Notes: generated from the sequence alone by a model not told the origin. A stretch of DNA of 64,000 nucleotides from Litoditis marina (GCA_964036275.1 OZ038438.1:6268978-6332977), one strand, 5' to 3'; positions 25,601-36,991 are shown, counted from the stretch's first letter. Program-made: numbers and translations.

Positions 25601-25727
25601 ATGAAAGGTTAAAAAACGTACGGCCTGGTCGAACACTGGACGATGTTCCAGCCACTGCTCCACGAGATGAGCTTGATGGTGGAGCCCCAACCATAGAGCG
25701 ACGTTCAGTGACTTCTTCGTCACTCAT
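19699..25727 (-). CDS. BRD7/BRD9-like bromodomain protein
   Basis: This is a predicted acetyl-lysine reader, in other animals a subunit of PBAF (BRD7) or ncBAF (BRD9) SWI/SNF remodellers. Sixteen exons join in frame into about 588 residues: 25727-25622, 25333-25245, 25010-24930, 24623-24527, 24102-24015, 23938-23789, 23636-23537, 22850-22749, 22587-22405, 22315-22197, 21825-21742, 21507-21426, 21015-20935, 20773-20642, 20262-20104 and 19812-19699. The N-terminus is Ser- then Lys/Glu-rich with KRKR. The bromodomain has FAVPVTQSMAPDYHTIISNP, MDFSTM and the acetyl-lysine-binding Asn in NALSYNN. The BRD7/9 C-terminal domain is clear: SYGPFCSFAPQYDST, then VVDDMLD and GEHSRA. A BRD7-type LARLQHERLSKQPP and LAQQV tail ends the protein. 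The start MSDEEV follows an acceptor (TTCATAG). A possible 5' leader exon lies near 25989-26040. FANCI follows on the same strand. Confidence 0.92.
23052..23482. mobile_element. TIR element in a BRD7/9 intron
   Basis: The right end GGGGACGAGTTGTCGCGGAA is matched inverted at the left (CATCTCGTCCCC and GCGACAACTCGTCCCC). The word GACAACTCGTCC or its complement occurs several times. TTTATTTAC flanks both sides, suggesting an 8-9 base target duplication. It is about 430 bases long, AT-rich inside, with no coding capacity. Confidence 0.65.
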
Positions 25728-26555
25728 CCCTATGAACGTTATTGTTATAGATCAGGAGAACGGTAGATATCCGTCATTAACACAGACTAGAACGCCCAAA
25801 AACAAAACAAGATGGAACATTTGCAATTTTCACTTCCATTATACATACATATAGTACAATTAAGGAAATGAAAACATCCAAACAATATCTATTCCAACGG
25901 TACGTTCTTCTGCAATACAGAGCAATCAAAAATGATGGTTGGTAGTTGAATCTAAACATCCGAGGAAAACAAGTCAGAAGATAGCTGCTCACAATGCCAT
26001 TATGACCACAGTATCTCCATTCAGCTTCAATTGCAAACCTTTCTGCGATAGTAAAACGGATGGTTGTTAGATAAATAAACGAAACATATTAATTCAAACA
26101 GTTTCATACATTCAAATATTCAAACCTAATATTCAAGGACTAGCCTTGAATGCATGCGACGCGCCAAACTACAGTAAGAATTCGCAATGGGGCACACTTG
26201 CCCATTGCTCTTACAGTAGACTATATAGCCGTGCCTCGATAACGGGATGCAATGGGATGGTCTGTAAATACTTACCAGAAAAGATTAGTTCAATCCTTCT
26301 CAACGTAATCTCAACACAATCCTCCACCATACAAAACCGTTGCCGTTAGCAATCGAATGAGATACATATATGCTGATTTGAGTTGTCCGAAGACGAGACA
26401 CTCAGACTACAGAGATATCGGGAAGATTAACATTTTTTGAATTAGATTCTGATTGTCTATTACGAAGAGTGATCAATACTAGTTTTGAAAAAGTTCGAGT
26501 TTGCATTGGAAGCTAGTCACTGGAAAGTTTGTTTGAGTACTGTACGTGTCTCATT
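25728..26555. other. 5' flank of the BRD7/9-like gene
   Basis: No convincing protein-coding exon. A candidate 5' leader exon on the minus strand (about 26040-25991) has an acceptor (TATCGCAG) and a donor (GTGAGC). Joined to the start-codon exon it gives only short upstream open frames, so it would be non-coding. Confidence 0.4.
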
Positions 26556-27685
26556 GGCTGTCTTCAGACTTTTTGTGCGATACAAGATACACGATACATG
26601 CGCGCTCTAATCATGTGTATCGATTGCATTTTTGTAGCGGCGACAGATACATGCGTCACGCGATGTATCTATCGTGTTCATACTTTTTCTACAGTATCTC
26701 GGCGTCAGATACATCATTTTGAATCGACGATACACTTTTTTTGAAGATTGCGGCCGGCATTCTACACTTCACTCATATTGTGGATACATCTAGGTTTTTT
26801 TGATTATAAAAGTGATTTTTGTGAAATTTTTCCAATTGATAGAATGTTCCCCCACACAAAAAAATTCCGCAAAAAAATTCACTTTCGCGCGCGACGCGCG
26901 CACGCTACGCGTCAAAATGAGAAATTATGCAGATTTGGGTCAAATTTGTGAACTGTGATTATCGATCATGGAGATTGCGAATGTGGATATCAATTTTATA
27001 TCACGCACGCGACGCGTGCACGCGCCGCGACAAAAATTTAAAAACCCGTAGAATTCAATAAAACTTGGGAACCTGAGGAAATTGATCATTCTGAAGTCAG
27101 ATGTAAGCTTGGTACGAACTTGGGGTCAAGCGCGCGCGCAGCACGCGACGCGACAAAAAATTTCAACTTTTGTGCATGAAGATAAATTTTTGGGATTGGG
27201 AGTGGTTGGCCACGCGGATAAGAAGGTATTACAAGTTTCGGTCAAATACCCCACCGTCCCAATTTCATATGAATCGACTCATTTTGATATTTCTGCCTCG
27301 TCGCGTGCACGCGCTTCGCGTGAGTGAAATTGAGTATATGGCATGGGGATCGGTAACAATGATCATCAGCGTTTTTGTTTTTCACGATGTCCAAAGTTTA
27401 TCGAAATTCATTCATTTTCACATTTTGTCGCGGCGCGTGCGCGTGCGATGGGATAGACGTCAATTTGAAGAATAACTATAAATATCTATGGAATGAAGAA
27501 TTTAAAATTGTTAAAAGTTACTTTTGAACTTGAAACTAACAAAATCGAAAAAATGAATCCTGGAACGTTCATACTTTTCTGATACGTTGGCGCCAAGATA
27601 CGGATACAAAATGAGACGATACAAATAATTCGAAAATGAATCGTGTATCTGTATCTTGTATCGCACAAAAAGTCTGAAGACAGCC
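26556..27685. mobile_element. 1.13 kb TIR element with CGCG-rich islands
   Basis: The two ends are perfect inverted repeats of about 35 bases. The left begins GGCTGTCTTCAGACTTTTTG; the right ends in its complement, CAAAAAGTCTGAAGACAGCC. Both continue into GATACA-rich sequence. Inside are five short CG-alternating islands (near 26886, 27003, 27128, 27300 and 27430) in AT-rich DNA. The short open frames contain no transposase motif I recognise, so it looks non-autonomous. No clear target duplication was found beyond TT. Confidence 0.75.
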
Positions 27686-28830
27686 TTAGGAACGACGACG
27701 GACTATAACTGCTATGGTGTGACCGTCTAAATTTTTGCTGTATGTTCGCGGGATGGCTTTTCGGAGAATTTTCACGAACTTTCAATAAGGAAGTGGTTAA
27801 CTGTTATCATAAGTGCGGAACTGTCGGAACTTCCGAACATCGTTTGTATCAAATGTTCCCCGTTTCAATTTACGCAGTGAATCAATTGATGACAATAAAA
27901 AAGTTTGCCCAAGGCACTTTATTCAATACGTGGCAGTGTCCAAATCATTCCGGTTTTGTAGTCATAACACTTCTTTGGATCTTTGCCTACAGTCTGTGAC
28001 TCAAACTTCGCCCTCTTTATTGAAATGGTTACTTTTGACTTATCTTATATATAAAATAAATAAATTCCTATATATATATCAAGTACTAATACTTCACAAT
28101 TTAATCGACAATTAAGCTTTTCTGTTCCAACCCGTTCTTGGTTAGAGGTGAGTATTCTTTTATGCAGTTTTCTAATACCAAAACTTCAGTAAATTTTTCA
28201 GTTTTCATTTGTTTAATTTCCAGTCGGTGATTGTGTCATGGAACAGAACATTTTCTGTTATATTTATTGCGAATATGCATGCCCATTTCACAGATACAAA
28301 TAAGAAAGGTGAAGGCCAAAACAACTGGCTAAAACATGAATAAAATTAGAACAGCTACACCGTACTGATCATGAACCGTCATAAAAAAACGTATTGAAGA
28401 GTGGCTAAATTGAAATCAAAAAGATCTTTTTCAATATAAAACCTTTACAATGAAACCCAGGTGAAACTCAGCAACATTTATGCAAAACACATTGAACAAA
28501 TCGAGAAATCATAACGTACTCTGCGGAAAAGTGACTTTGTAGACATTTTAACTCTCCAATCAATTGTTTCCCAAAAGATTCAGACAAGCACATAAAAAAA
28601 TTAATGTGAAGCAAAAAGACGAATAAACTCTTCATTCGAACTGAGATCGAGATTAGTTATGGTTGGTATACTGGCTCATACTTTGACGACAGTTAATATT
28701 GTCAACTTGCTCAGTGGCTCAAGCTCGACGATAATTTGTGGGGCCCGGAGAAAAAGAATAGTTAAGAGTACCATAACGATATTCACAGTTGACATGTGGG
28801 GAAACGATAACACTTGTAGATCAGAGCAGA
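27686..28830. other. AT-rich spacer, no gene seen
   Basis: Short open frames with no family resemblance and no convincing splice pattern. This is the 3' flank of the 168-residue protein gene. Confidence 0.5.
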
Positions 28831-31800
28831 CTAACAGAACAATTTGTCTGTCAACTTGATGAAGGACGCCTTCGATGGTCTGTCGGAGAGTGCGAGACCG
28901 TAGAAGGCTCGCTCGACCATCTGAAGGAAGCGCTCCTCTGCTGTTTCAACGAAATAGTCCGGCACCTGCCTGAGAGGCTGCCACACCAAGCGATTTGGCC
29001 GTTCTGAAACATTTTTGATGAGAGAACGGTTTTTCATACATAACTATGACAAAACACTTTTTGCACTGAGTTTTCTCGCTAACTCGAAAGACTAAAATTT
29101 TTCCCCAATTTGTAACCTTCAACAATATACCGTTTTTTCAAGTATAACTGTATAATCCATGAATGAGCGAATTAGACTCTCGGAAAACAAATTATGAAAA
29201 GCTTTGGTTTTCATGGAGGAAAACAAAATAGCATAGTCTAGAACATCATCTTGAATGTCGAACATCTACGTGTAAGTTACACGCTTTCACTGTTAAAAAA
29301 GCGAAAGAGAGAGAGATGGAGAGATAAAGAGAGACATACATGGAAAGAGAGAGAGAGAGAGATAGAGAGAAAGAGAAGTAATATATAGGAAGAAATTATG
29401 AAGTAGAACTCGCACCTTACGGACTTGAACCCGCAATTATGAGATTGAACTCATGTCAGACTCAAACCAGGCCCAAAATTTTGGGATGCGCGGACGCCAA
29501 CCACTATACCAACTAGGCTCATGCGAAGTTGTTAACGAATCGTATATATGTGTTATTATACAGCACAAATTGAGATATACAGTATACCCCTACCTTTCTT
29601 TCAGCGACAACTACAACCACTAGGCCGTTCAGTTGTTATTTACACCGTTACCAACTACATCTGAAAATGCACACCTTCATCACTTTCTCTCAGTTGTATA
29701 ATCATTCATACACTAAGATTTTCCGTTCAATTTTCAATATGAAAAGTTACGTGTTGAGTCGTGGATAAATTTATTCAGTGGTTTACTATGTTAATCTCTA
29801 GATTTCAAAAAGGTAACGTTTGAGAAAAGCCATACTGGACTAGAGCTCACTATGGAGTTAAACATTTGTTATATCTGGAAATCTGGAAACCGGTTTTCAA
29901 CGCTTTACTCGTCTCCGTATAACAATTAGACGGCACGTGGACAGCTGTGAAAAGTGTGAGCACATGCAGTCACAACACACAATTAATGCTATTTGAGTGT
30001 CAAAGTTATAGGTCAAACTAGTTTTCGGTTTTTATTGAATCAAAAGGAGATCAGAAACAAAAGTTTCATACTGTAGCACTTACCGAAAGTTTTAATTAGA
30101 GTATATAACTTGACACTTGACTACATTCAGAAGCAGCCACATGAATACATTCAACATGCAGGACATTACGAAAAGTTTTGGTTGAAAACCGATTTTCAAA
30201 CTAAAAAAAACTAATTAGGGTCGGCACGATTTTGAGTAAATCATTACTAAGCCCAATACTTTAACTAGAGAAAGATATGTATCGGTTCCAGAATGAACGA
30301 TAATTTTCAGTTTAACTCAAATTTCCACACCCGAAAAAATTTTGCTCGAAAAAAGCTGCCAGTTACTAATTCGAAAATCACAAAACCTTGCTCAAACTTA
30401 TAGCGGAAGCCGAATCATTTTCTTTTCAGCAATCAAAAAACAGCTTATTAGTTTCAAAAACTGTCAAAACTGCCAACTCCCGTCACCTTGATCGCACTAC
30501 AGACTGCTTGTAGCTTGATTCCATTTGATCTAGATTATTTCGATAAAAGGCAGTCTTTTACCCTTCCGCGAACAAGCAAGGCGATGGCTCTATTTTTGTT
30601 TAGAGGAATCGTATTCCATCTATCATACTCTCTCTCTTTTCTTACTTTATTTTGCTTACTCATATAATTTGCGTCCAAAAAATGGTTTGCTCCGTTATTA
30701 AGAAATCAAAGTTTCAATCAGTCTTTTGAAAAGCAAAAAAATTTTGATTTCGCCGTTTTATGTACTTCATGTTTTCTCGTTTGAAATAGTTGCTTTTAAT
30801 AACATTAACTAACAGTCACGGGTTGGTGCTGAAACACCAACTTTTTAATATTTAAAACTATTTTTCTCCAAAACTGTCACAGTTGGCCTTTCTCACACTT
30901 GTGACACCACAAGACTTATTCTCACGCTTACCACTCTGCAGACATATTGTAGATTGAACCGATCTAGACAACTGTCAAAGGAGACAGGTTTTTTTAATCA
31001 ACATTGCAGTTTTGGATGGTACTCACAATAGTTAGCAGATAGAAGTCCGAAGAATTAGGAGAAAGAATTTGCATGCATTGGCGAAGATAGAAATTTTGCG
31101 ACTTAAGTTAAAATTTATGAATTCAAGTTTTTAGCCGAATTTTCGTTAGAATTCGAGCTTTTGGTATTTGTGTATAAGGTATTCGCAAAATTTCAGGCTA
31201 TTTGCGGTAATAATTGGGGATTACTGTAGTTTTTGTACATACAAACGATTGTGACTGGGAAGGTCACAAGTTCGCGTGGTTGTGTGAGAACTGGCAAAGA
31301 TTCGATACAATAAGAGAGTGAACGAAAAAGAAAACGAGAGAAGGAGAGTGAGAGAGCGAGGGGCGGACGAAGAGGGAGGGAGATAGAGAGAGAGCACAAA
31401 AAGTCGAAGTTGAGTTCCAGAATGAATGAAAAAAATAGTCAAAAAATAGGAATAGTTTGAATGAGGTGTTCAGAGAGATCAGAAACGTTTAGACTACTCA
31501 AGTGTGGAGTTTTCCAAGTTTGAGACAGGAGTTCTGTTCAAACTGACTCGATTTCAAAGCAAAGTTCACGGGAGAGTCGACAGGTTCACAGGTTCAGAAA
31601 GGTAGCTTACCTTGAGTGACAAGAACGTCGCTGGATGAAATGGGACACATCACATCGAGGCGGTTTTCCAGAAAACGGCTCTTCAGAACCGGCTGACGAC
31701 ACGGTTTCGCGGAGCGAAATGCAACCACATCACTGAAATAGTATCACATTTGTTTGTTATTTACATTTGAGTAATGTTGATTTTCCATAGACTCTCTCCG

Positions 31801-32832
31801 AAAAGTGTCCAAAAAACTCCCGAAAAAGGCCTCACCTTTCAGAGAAGATTGACTCGAGATTTCGCGACCAAAAGAACGAGGCAACAGGCTCGGGCACGGC
31901 TTCCCGAGGTTTCTCGACGAGCTGGAATCAGCAAAATAAAATTGAACAAGCTCAAACTACTTGATCGGTGAGTTATAGTCTTTTTAATTCCCACTGAGAC
32001 TCGTACAGTAGGATTTCGAAACTTCCAAGCCGTTTTCCTCACTTACATTTGATTGGAAAGGTTGATGATTTCTGCAGCACATTCTCGTTCTCAGGTACAA
32101 TAAGTATACTAGACGATTTTTGAATAACTCAATTTTCAGCTCCACAACAGCCTTCGGAAAGTTTGCAAGGTTACTGTAAGAGTCTAGGATTGGTGTGCAG
32201 TATAGTAGTGCTGAAAATCTGCTGAATAATCCTAAGAGCAACCTTTAGATGTACGCAAACGTAGATTTCACGACAACATAGATTTCACCTCTCCGACAGA
32301 AGAGCGATTCATATTCTCAAACTTGAGAACAACGATGCACTCTGGAGCGAGAGTCAGCTTGAAGATCCTCAAGAGGCGAGCGAAACTCTTCTGTAAAACA
32401 TTCAGGTTACAAAGGCATCAGCGGCCGTGTTCAGGATCATTCCGATCTTCCTTCCTTACTTACGTCTCTCAAAACGCATAGTGTTTCTCTTACATCCTGC
32501 CGGGATAGCAGTCTCGCGCAATAAAGCGAGAGACGTGGAAAGGCATGAATGTTCCGAGAGGTTGTAGTATACGTATAGCAAAACTTATATTGCTCATCTC
32601 ACGTGCTGTACCTCTAGATGTCACGTACTATCGCGTCGGTTGAAGAACACTATCGTATGAGACACAGCACGTGCGATCCGAAGCTCAAGCTCTGCTAGTG
32701 AGCAACCTACATATCATTTACTATTCTATCAAAGATTACACCTATTCTAGCCATATAAATTAAGACAATTAATCAAAACTAATGACGAAGTTTATATAAA
32801 TAACATACCTTTGGTGCACTTCTCTTGTCCAT
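28831..32832 (-). CDS. Unidentified 168-residue protein
   Basis: Five exons join in a single frame: 32832-32809, 32390-32289, 31921-31836, 31732-31611 and 29003-28831 (stop TAG). All junctions are GT-AG. The start gives MDKRSAPK; a basic, hydrophobic segment follows (SFARLLRIFKLTLAPECIVV), then VPEPVASFFWSRNLESIFSE. The C-terminal half is a charged region with LKSRFLENRLDVMCPIS, RLVWQPLRQVPDYF and a predicted helix ERFLQMVERAFYGL. There is no signal peptide or clear transmembrane segment, and I cannot name a family. The consistent phases over five exons and ordinary splice sites argue for a real gene. The last intron is 2.6 kb and holds a SINE-like copy and GA repeats. Confidence 0.7.
29304..29378. 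repeat. (GA)n microsatellite
   Basis: An interrupted GA tract directly next to the tRNA-like end of the SINE copy at 29410-29620. It may be the simple-repeat tail of that element. Confidence 0.8.
29410..29620 (-). mobile_element. tRNA-derived SINE-like element, copy 2
   Basis: On the minus strand GTGGTTGTAGTTGTCGC starts a segment shared with copy 1 (13006-13175), including TACTGTATATCTCA. A tRNA-like part follows, with A-box-like TAGTTGGTATAGTGG and B-box-like GGTTTGAGTCT, and a second B-box-like GGGTTCAAGTCC lies further on. The anticodon arm is a plain CCCAAAATTTTGGG palindrome with no normal loop, so this is not a functional tRNA. Confidence 0.55.
31311..31397. repeat. GA-rich low-complexity tract
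   Basis: Interrupted GAGA repeats in the last intron of the 168-residue protein gene. The reverse strand reads as Ser/Leu-rich open frames, which are artefacts of the repeat. Confidence 0.8.
31986..32190. repeat. MITE-like family, copy 1 (CCCACTGAGACTC)
   Basis: The left end CCCACTGAGACTCGTACAGT and the right end TTACTGTAAGAGTCTAGG are near inverted repeats. A second copy of similar length lies at 37630-37828. Both contain GATTGGAAA/AATTGGAAA and GTTGATGATTTC inside. Confidence 0.55.
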
Positions 32833-33488
32833 CGTGGTGAATAGAAACGACTATGATGGGCAATAGTAAGACTGGCTGGCTATTTCACTGACCTCTAGTT
32901 TCCTGCCATATGATTTGACCTAAGCAGGCACCAAACTACAAAATAGAACATTTACCGTAGTCACCACTTATTTGCTAATTTTTCACAAGTTATTACTATC
33001 TTTTAATCTAACTTTAATACTAAGACATTTTTCTTCACTATATCATCATCCAATCTTTTACATCAATTTTCCTTTTTTCCATTTTTACATTACTAATCAA
33101 TTTACATATTTCAGTCCAATTTCCTCTTTACATATTTCTCACACACACACCATATACCTATATCCTTCACGTTGAAAATTATTTATCTGCGTAACTATTC
33201 TTTTGCAAGTTTTCTTTTATTCATACTCTGAAGGAGTTTATAAAAGCAGTAGGTGACACTGGGAGGAGTAGCCTCTGCGCTTCCAGAGTATGAGTCTTAG
33301 ACAGTTACATTATTATTTATATAAGTCTAAAGACATGTTTAGGGATTGCTGTCCCTGGGCACATTTTGCCCATATCCTTTATTTAAAGGAAAACTCCTCT
33401 CTGTATTTGGGTTTGACCACCCAAATTACTTAGATACTGGTCACAAAACACAACTGGCAATATAAATATTGAATACTTTTCTTCACCC
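32833..33488. other. AT-rich spacer, no gene seen
   Basis: Upstream flank of the 168-residue gene, followed by T/C-rich sequence and a short CA run. The last part (about 33340-33480) reads as a decayed upstream extension of the retroelement relic, including a frame with FGFDHPNYLDTGH. Confidence 0.4.
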
Positions 33489-33911
33489 TCTCTTTATAAA
33501 AGGAAAATTGATGGAATTTATGTCCTGGATAATTTTGGAAGTAATATTACTAGTAATTCTTGTGAAAATACCAACTGCACAGTTTGTAAGATAACGTGTC
33601 ACGATAATTACATAGTTTCTAAGGTTACTAAACTACACATACCTACATATAAATCTAACGGTACTAGTTGTAAAGCGAATAACCTGATATACTGTATAAG
33701 TTGTAACGATTGCCAACTGAATGTCTGTTTTCAAACTGTTGATAAGACGAGTGGAAAAAACTGGTCACATTTATACCTCGCTTACAGAAAATCACCTTCG
33801 CAGGGTCTTAGTATTTTACCTTCGGATTACCTTCGTATCGTTGAATACAAACCTGGCACCGTAGCAAAGTCTCATAAGAGTTGTCTCTTCAACTCGCGAG
33901 GTAGCACTTAG
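33489..33911 (+). pseudogene. Relic of a retroelement C-terminal Cys-rich region
   Basis: An open frame of about 140 codons without a start codon ends at TAG 33909-33911. It holds NCTVCKITC, then NNLIYCISCNDCQLNVCF and a late KSHKSCLFNSR. Spacing and wording resemble the Cys-rich region before the GIY-YIG endonuclease of Penelope-like and related reverse-transcriptase elements (C..C, then C..NVIYLI.C..C). The usual YVGQT stretch is absent or altered. No reverse transcriptase lies upstream, only a fragment interrupted by a stop, so this is a degraded 3' fragment. Confidence 0.4.
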
Positions 33912-34279
33912 AGGATATACTTGACTGAGCTTACTGATGTCTGGAGAATTGATACAAATTGGCTGACATCATCAAAACGTCCCACGAATGGCTCTTAGTT
34001 ATTAGTGAATCATGCAGATAGGTTGTTCTCAGCAGATAATTCGTTTTCTATGGTGTTGTTATGGGTAATTGGTATCTCTCACATTTCTCTCAATTTCTCT
34101 GCTTGTTCTATGATTTTCATCCCATTAAACACGTGCTTTCATAAGACTTTGATTAATTTGCATCACGATTCAACGTAATGTTACAATATTCTTAATAGTG
34201 CCTTCTGAATTAGAATCTTTTGAATTGTTCTCGAAAACAAAACAACCGTTTAGTGAAACAGTTTTGGGGCGACCACTGC

Positions 34280-34402
34280 TCATATGCACTTTATGGCATG
34301 TCTCGGGCATTTTTCCGGCACGTATGCCCATGGCATGCACCAGGCATTGCCAGAAATTTTTTGGCAGGCATGCCATGGGCATTTTTATGGCTTGCCATGG
34401 GC
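34280..34402. repeat. Foldback element of GGCATGCC/CCATGG words
   Basis: TGCCCATGGCATGC on the left pairs with GCATGCCATGGGCA on the right around a short loop. Weaker GGGCATTTTT and GGCAG words lie outside. It can form a stable hairpin and has no coding value. Confidence 0.6.
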
Positions 34403-36078
34403 AGGCAGTTTTCAATGTGACTAGCAGCCGCTCGTGAAGCAATACCGGTTATACCGCAGCAAGATTGCCTTAGATAACCATACTACACATAGATCGTACG
34501 AAATGCTTGCCATTATGAACTCAATTCCTAGGTGTATTGTGTACTCTTTTTCATTTTCATGCAGTCTCCTACAGTGTGGTTTCCAATCTCCAAGGCGTTT
34601 TTGTTGTTGAGAAAACAAAGTCCAATGAATACTTCGAACATGATTCTCGATTCTCTGTCTGTCTTCTCAGGAAAGATATTTGAAATGAAAAAGCTATCAT
34701 GAAAAATTGAATTCTCACGTAAGGAGTCCACGTAGGAAACCCTTGAGCGGAAGAATGTTTGACTTCGGAGAATAAGCTATCCTTGAACTTTGTGAGAAAA
34801 ATGAAGTAAGTGGCGTTGGATCATTGACAGCGATTGTGTAAAAGAAGGCTGCAAAACGGTTCCGCAGACTATGTTGGGTTTGAGAGAAATAACAATTCTG
34901 AGGTTATGGAAAACAAATTGCATGGAATGAAATTGTGGAATTTGTCACCAAATTTCTCAATATTAGTTTTTTTTGATCCCAGGAGAAAAGTATACTGGTC
35001 TGTAAGTTTTTTCTATGATCACCGTATTTTGATGAATTTTCTTTTTTCAGTCTTGTCTGCACGCCTCCGTAAAAACACATGCCCTTCAGAACCAGTTTTC
35101 TACTTCTGAACAATGTTTAATGTACAGTTGTACTTATCCCCGAGTATTCTAGTAAACTTAGTATGGTACTAATACTGTGCGCGTTCTTTGTTAACTTTAA
35201 TTCAGCCTTTCCTTTAGAATCTTGTTCAAGTTTTGTTGATTTTTTTCAATTTTTGTCCACACTATATGTATCTCACATTTTCACACGTGAACAAATAAAC
35301 AGATCACATCGAGCTCGGTAGTTAATTATAGAAAGTTCTTCAGTTAGTTTTCTCCACACATATCAGAAACGGACTCTTGTAACTATAGGTTTTGGAACGG
35401 GATTATAAAGTTTCTAAGTACGGGTGATAAAACACCAATTTTATTGTTACGTGCGCAGAAATGTCCCGGCACCTTGATACCATCCAGCGTCTCTCGCTTT
35501 CGCACTATTTTGCGTGACTCCCGACGGGATGTAAGTGCAGACGAATAGCATAGGTTCCAGAAGACACAGATTGAGATCTGACAGCCGGTATATAATTTGA
35601 ATATAGTCTCTTCCCCGTTAACGCAGACTCCATAGAGTCACACTGGCAAGTTCAGTTGTTTAGGGCTCAAGCGATCTAGGATACAACACACATGGTTAGG
35701 CTCCCTTTATTGTATTTCGTTGACATTCATATGTGACCGCCATCATTCAGTTATATATAAATCAGAATGATTGAAACAATTCAGTTTTCTGCGTGTGGAG
35801 GTTACACAAGAAAAATCGTCGTGAGAAGTAACCTAGCCAAGTGACCATGTCGCCTCTTGGTTTCAAATGAAAGTTTTCTTTTAATGTTTTCTCCGGGATT
35901 CGCCAAAAACATTTACATAAAACTACAAGATCACGTTGAATATCCTCTAGCTGCTCATTTGAAGGTTTGGTTACGTCAAAAGTTTCTTTCTTTTCATCCG
36001 TCAGAATTTTTCCCAAGGTACTTAGCCATGAATGTTGAATTCATTTCTGTAATGGTTTCAGACTAGAGACCAATTGAA
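34403..36078. other. Spacer, no supported gene
   Basis: Contains several open frames of 65-90 codons on both strands. None shows a known domain or joins neighbours in phase. The best-looking is on the minus strand at 35762-36016 (with LEDIQRDLVVLCKCFWRIPE), which lacks an ATG start. Confidence 0.4.
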
Positions 36079-36350
36079 TTGTAGTCTGATCTGCCAAACA
36101 CAGAAGGCTGCTCGAATTCGCCCTAAATGCATCGCAATTGCTCGGGAAACACCGCAGTGAAGCAAAATGAGAGTGTTGGGTTTCTGAAGCCACTGCTATA
36201 GCTTCTTCGATAGTTCTGTGTGCCTCGTTCAAGTGACACAGAAAACAAAACTGCATGTCGTGCTCTGTTGCGCTGTGTTCACTGTTCAATTACATTGAGT
36301 ACAAGCTCGACGTGGACAACTCTGTTGTGTACGATGATCAAGCTACAACT
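36079..36350. repeat. Long hairpin-family copy (TTGTAGTCTGATC ... GATCAAGCTACAA)
   Basis: The ends match the family at 4371 and 16243 with one change in each arm. The inside is about 245 bases rather than about 45, so this may be a longer relative or a copy carrying an insertion. A minus-strand open frame inside has CFLCHLNEAHRTIEEAI, with no known domain. Confidence 0.45.
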
Positions 36351-36820
36351 TAGACACCTAGGTCGCTGACGACACACGTCTCAACAACTTTTTTCTTTGA
36401 GTAGTTGATCTGTTCTTGTTTGGATAGCATTTCTCGATGGCAATGAAATAGGCAGTGATGAACCCGTTTGCTCGGGTAGTGAAACGGTGTAGCGGCGCCA
36501 TTCCCTTTACAAGCCAAGTGAACTGCGCAGCCAGTTTTGCCAAACACTCACTCTCAGGCTGCACAACCCATGTTCTCTCGCCTTATTTACGACTTATCAC
36601 CAACACCTATTTCACTGCGAGATTCTCCTTATCCGTTCAAACCCTAAAGGGAGTGACAATCTATGAGTTGTTGTTTGAATTGGCACTACTCATGATACAG
36701 TAGCAAATGTTAGCACTTCTGTCCTGTGAGCATTCATGATCTGTGCCAAAATTTCGAGTTACTGCCACTGGTTTCAATCTGTGAAAACGCTGGCAGCTTA
36801 AAATAGCGGAGAAGATGCAG

Positions 36821-36991
36821 GCTTGAATACTGTGGCCGTATCCACCAATAATTTTTTCCCCTCTCGGGAACGTTTTTGGCTCCCGGGAGCCAAAATTTCA
36901 ACCAAATTTGCTCTCCCGGGAGCCTAAAAACGCTCCCGGGAGAGGAAAAATTATTGGTGGATACGGCCACTGGTGGCGAATTTGCCTGCAT
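36821..36991. repeat. Long hairpin element with CCCGGG palindromes
   Basis: The outer arms are GATGCAGGC and GCCTGCATC. The inner arms GTGGCCGTATCCACCAATAA and ATTATTGGTGGATACGGCCA are perfect complements. CTCCCGGGAG occurs several times near the centre. About 170 bases can fold on themselves. It lies upstream of the carboxypeptidase gene. Confidence 0.75.

Noticed and set aside
29400..29530. Possible tRNA gene on the minus strand
   Set aside because: A and B boxes are present, but the anticodon arm has no normal loop, there is a second B-box-like word, and flanking sequence is shared with another copy, so a SINE fits better.
31193..31442. Ser/Leu-rich minus-strand open frames
   Set aside because: They translate a GA-rich low-complexity tract.
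34834..35109. Plus-strand open frame of 91 codons
   Set aside because: AT-rich composition, no domain, and no in-phase neighbours.
35762..36016. Minus-strand open frame of 84 codons
   Set aside because: It looks protein-like but has no ATG start, no clear splice partner and no recognised motif.
36350..36564. Minus-strand open frames, one with scattered Cys and His
   Set aside because: Two frames overlap, there is no consistent zinc-finger spacing and no supporting splice sites.
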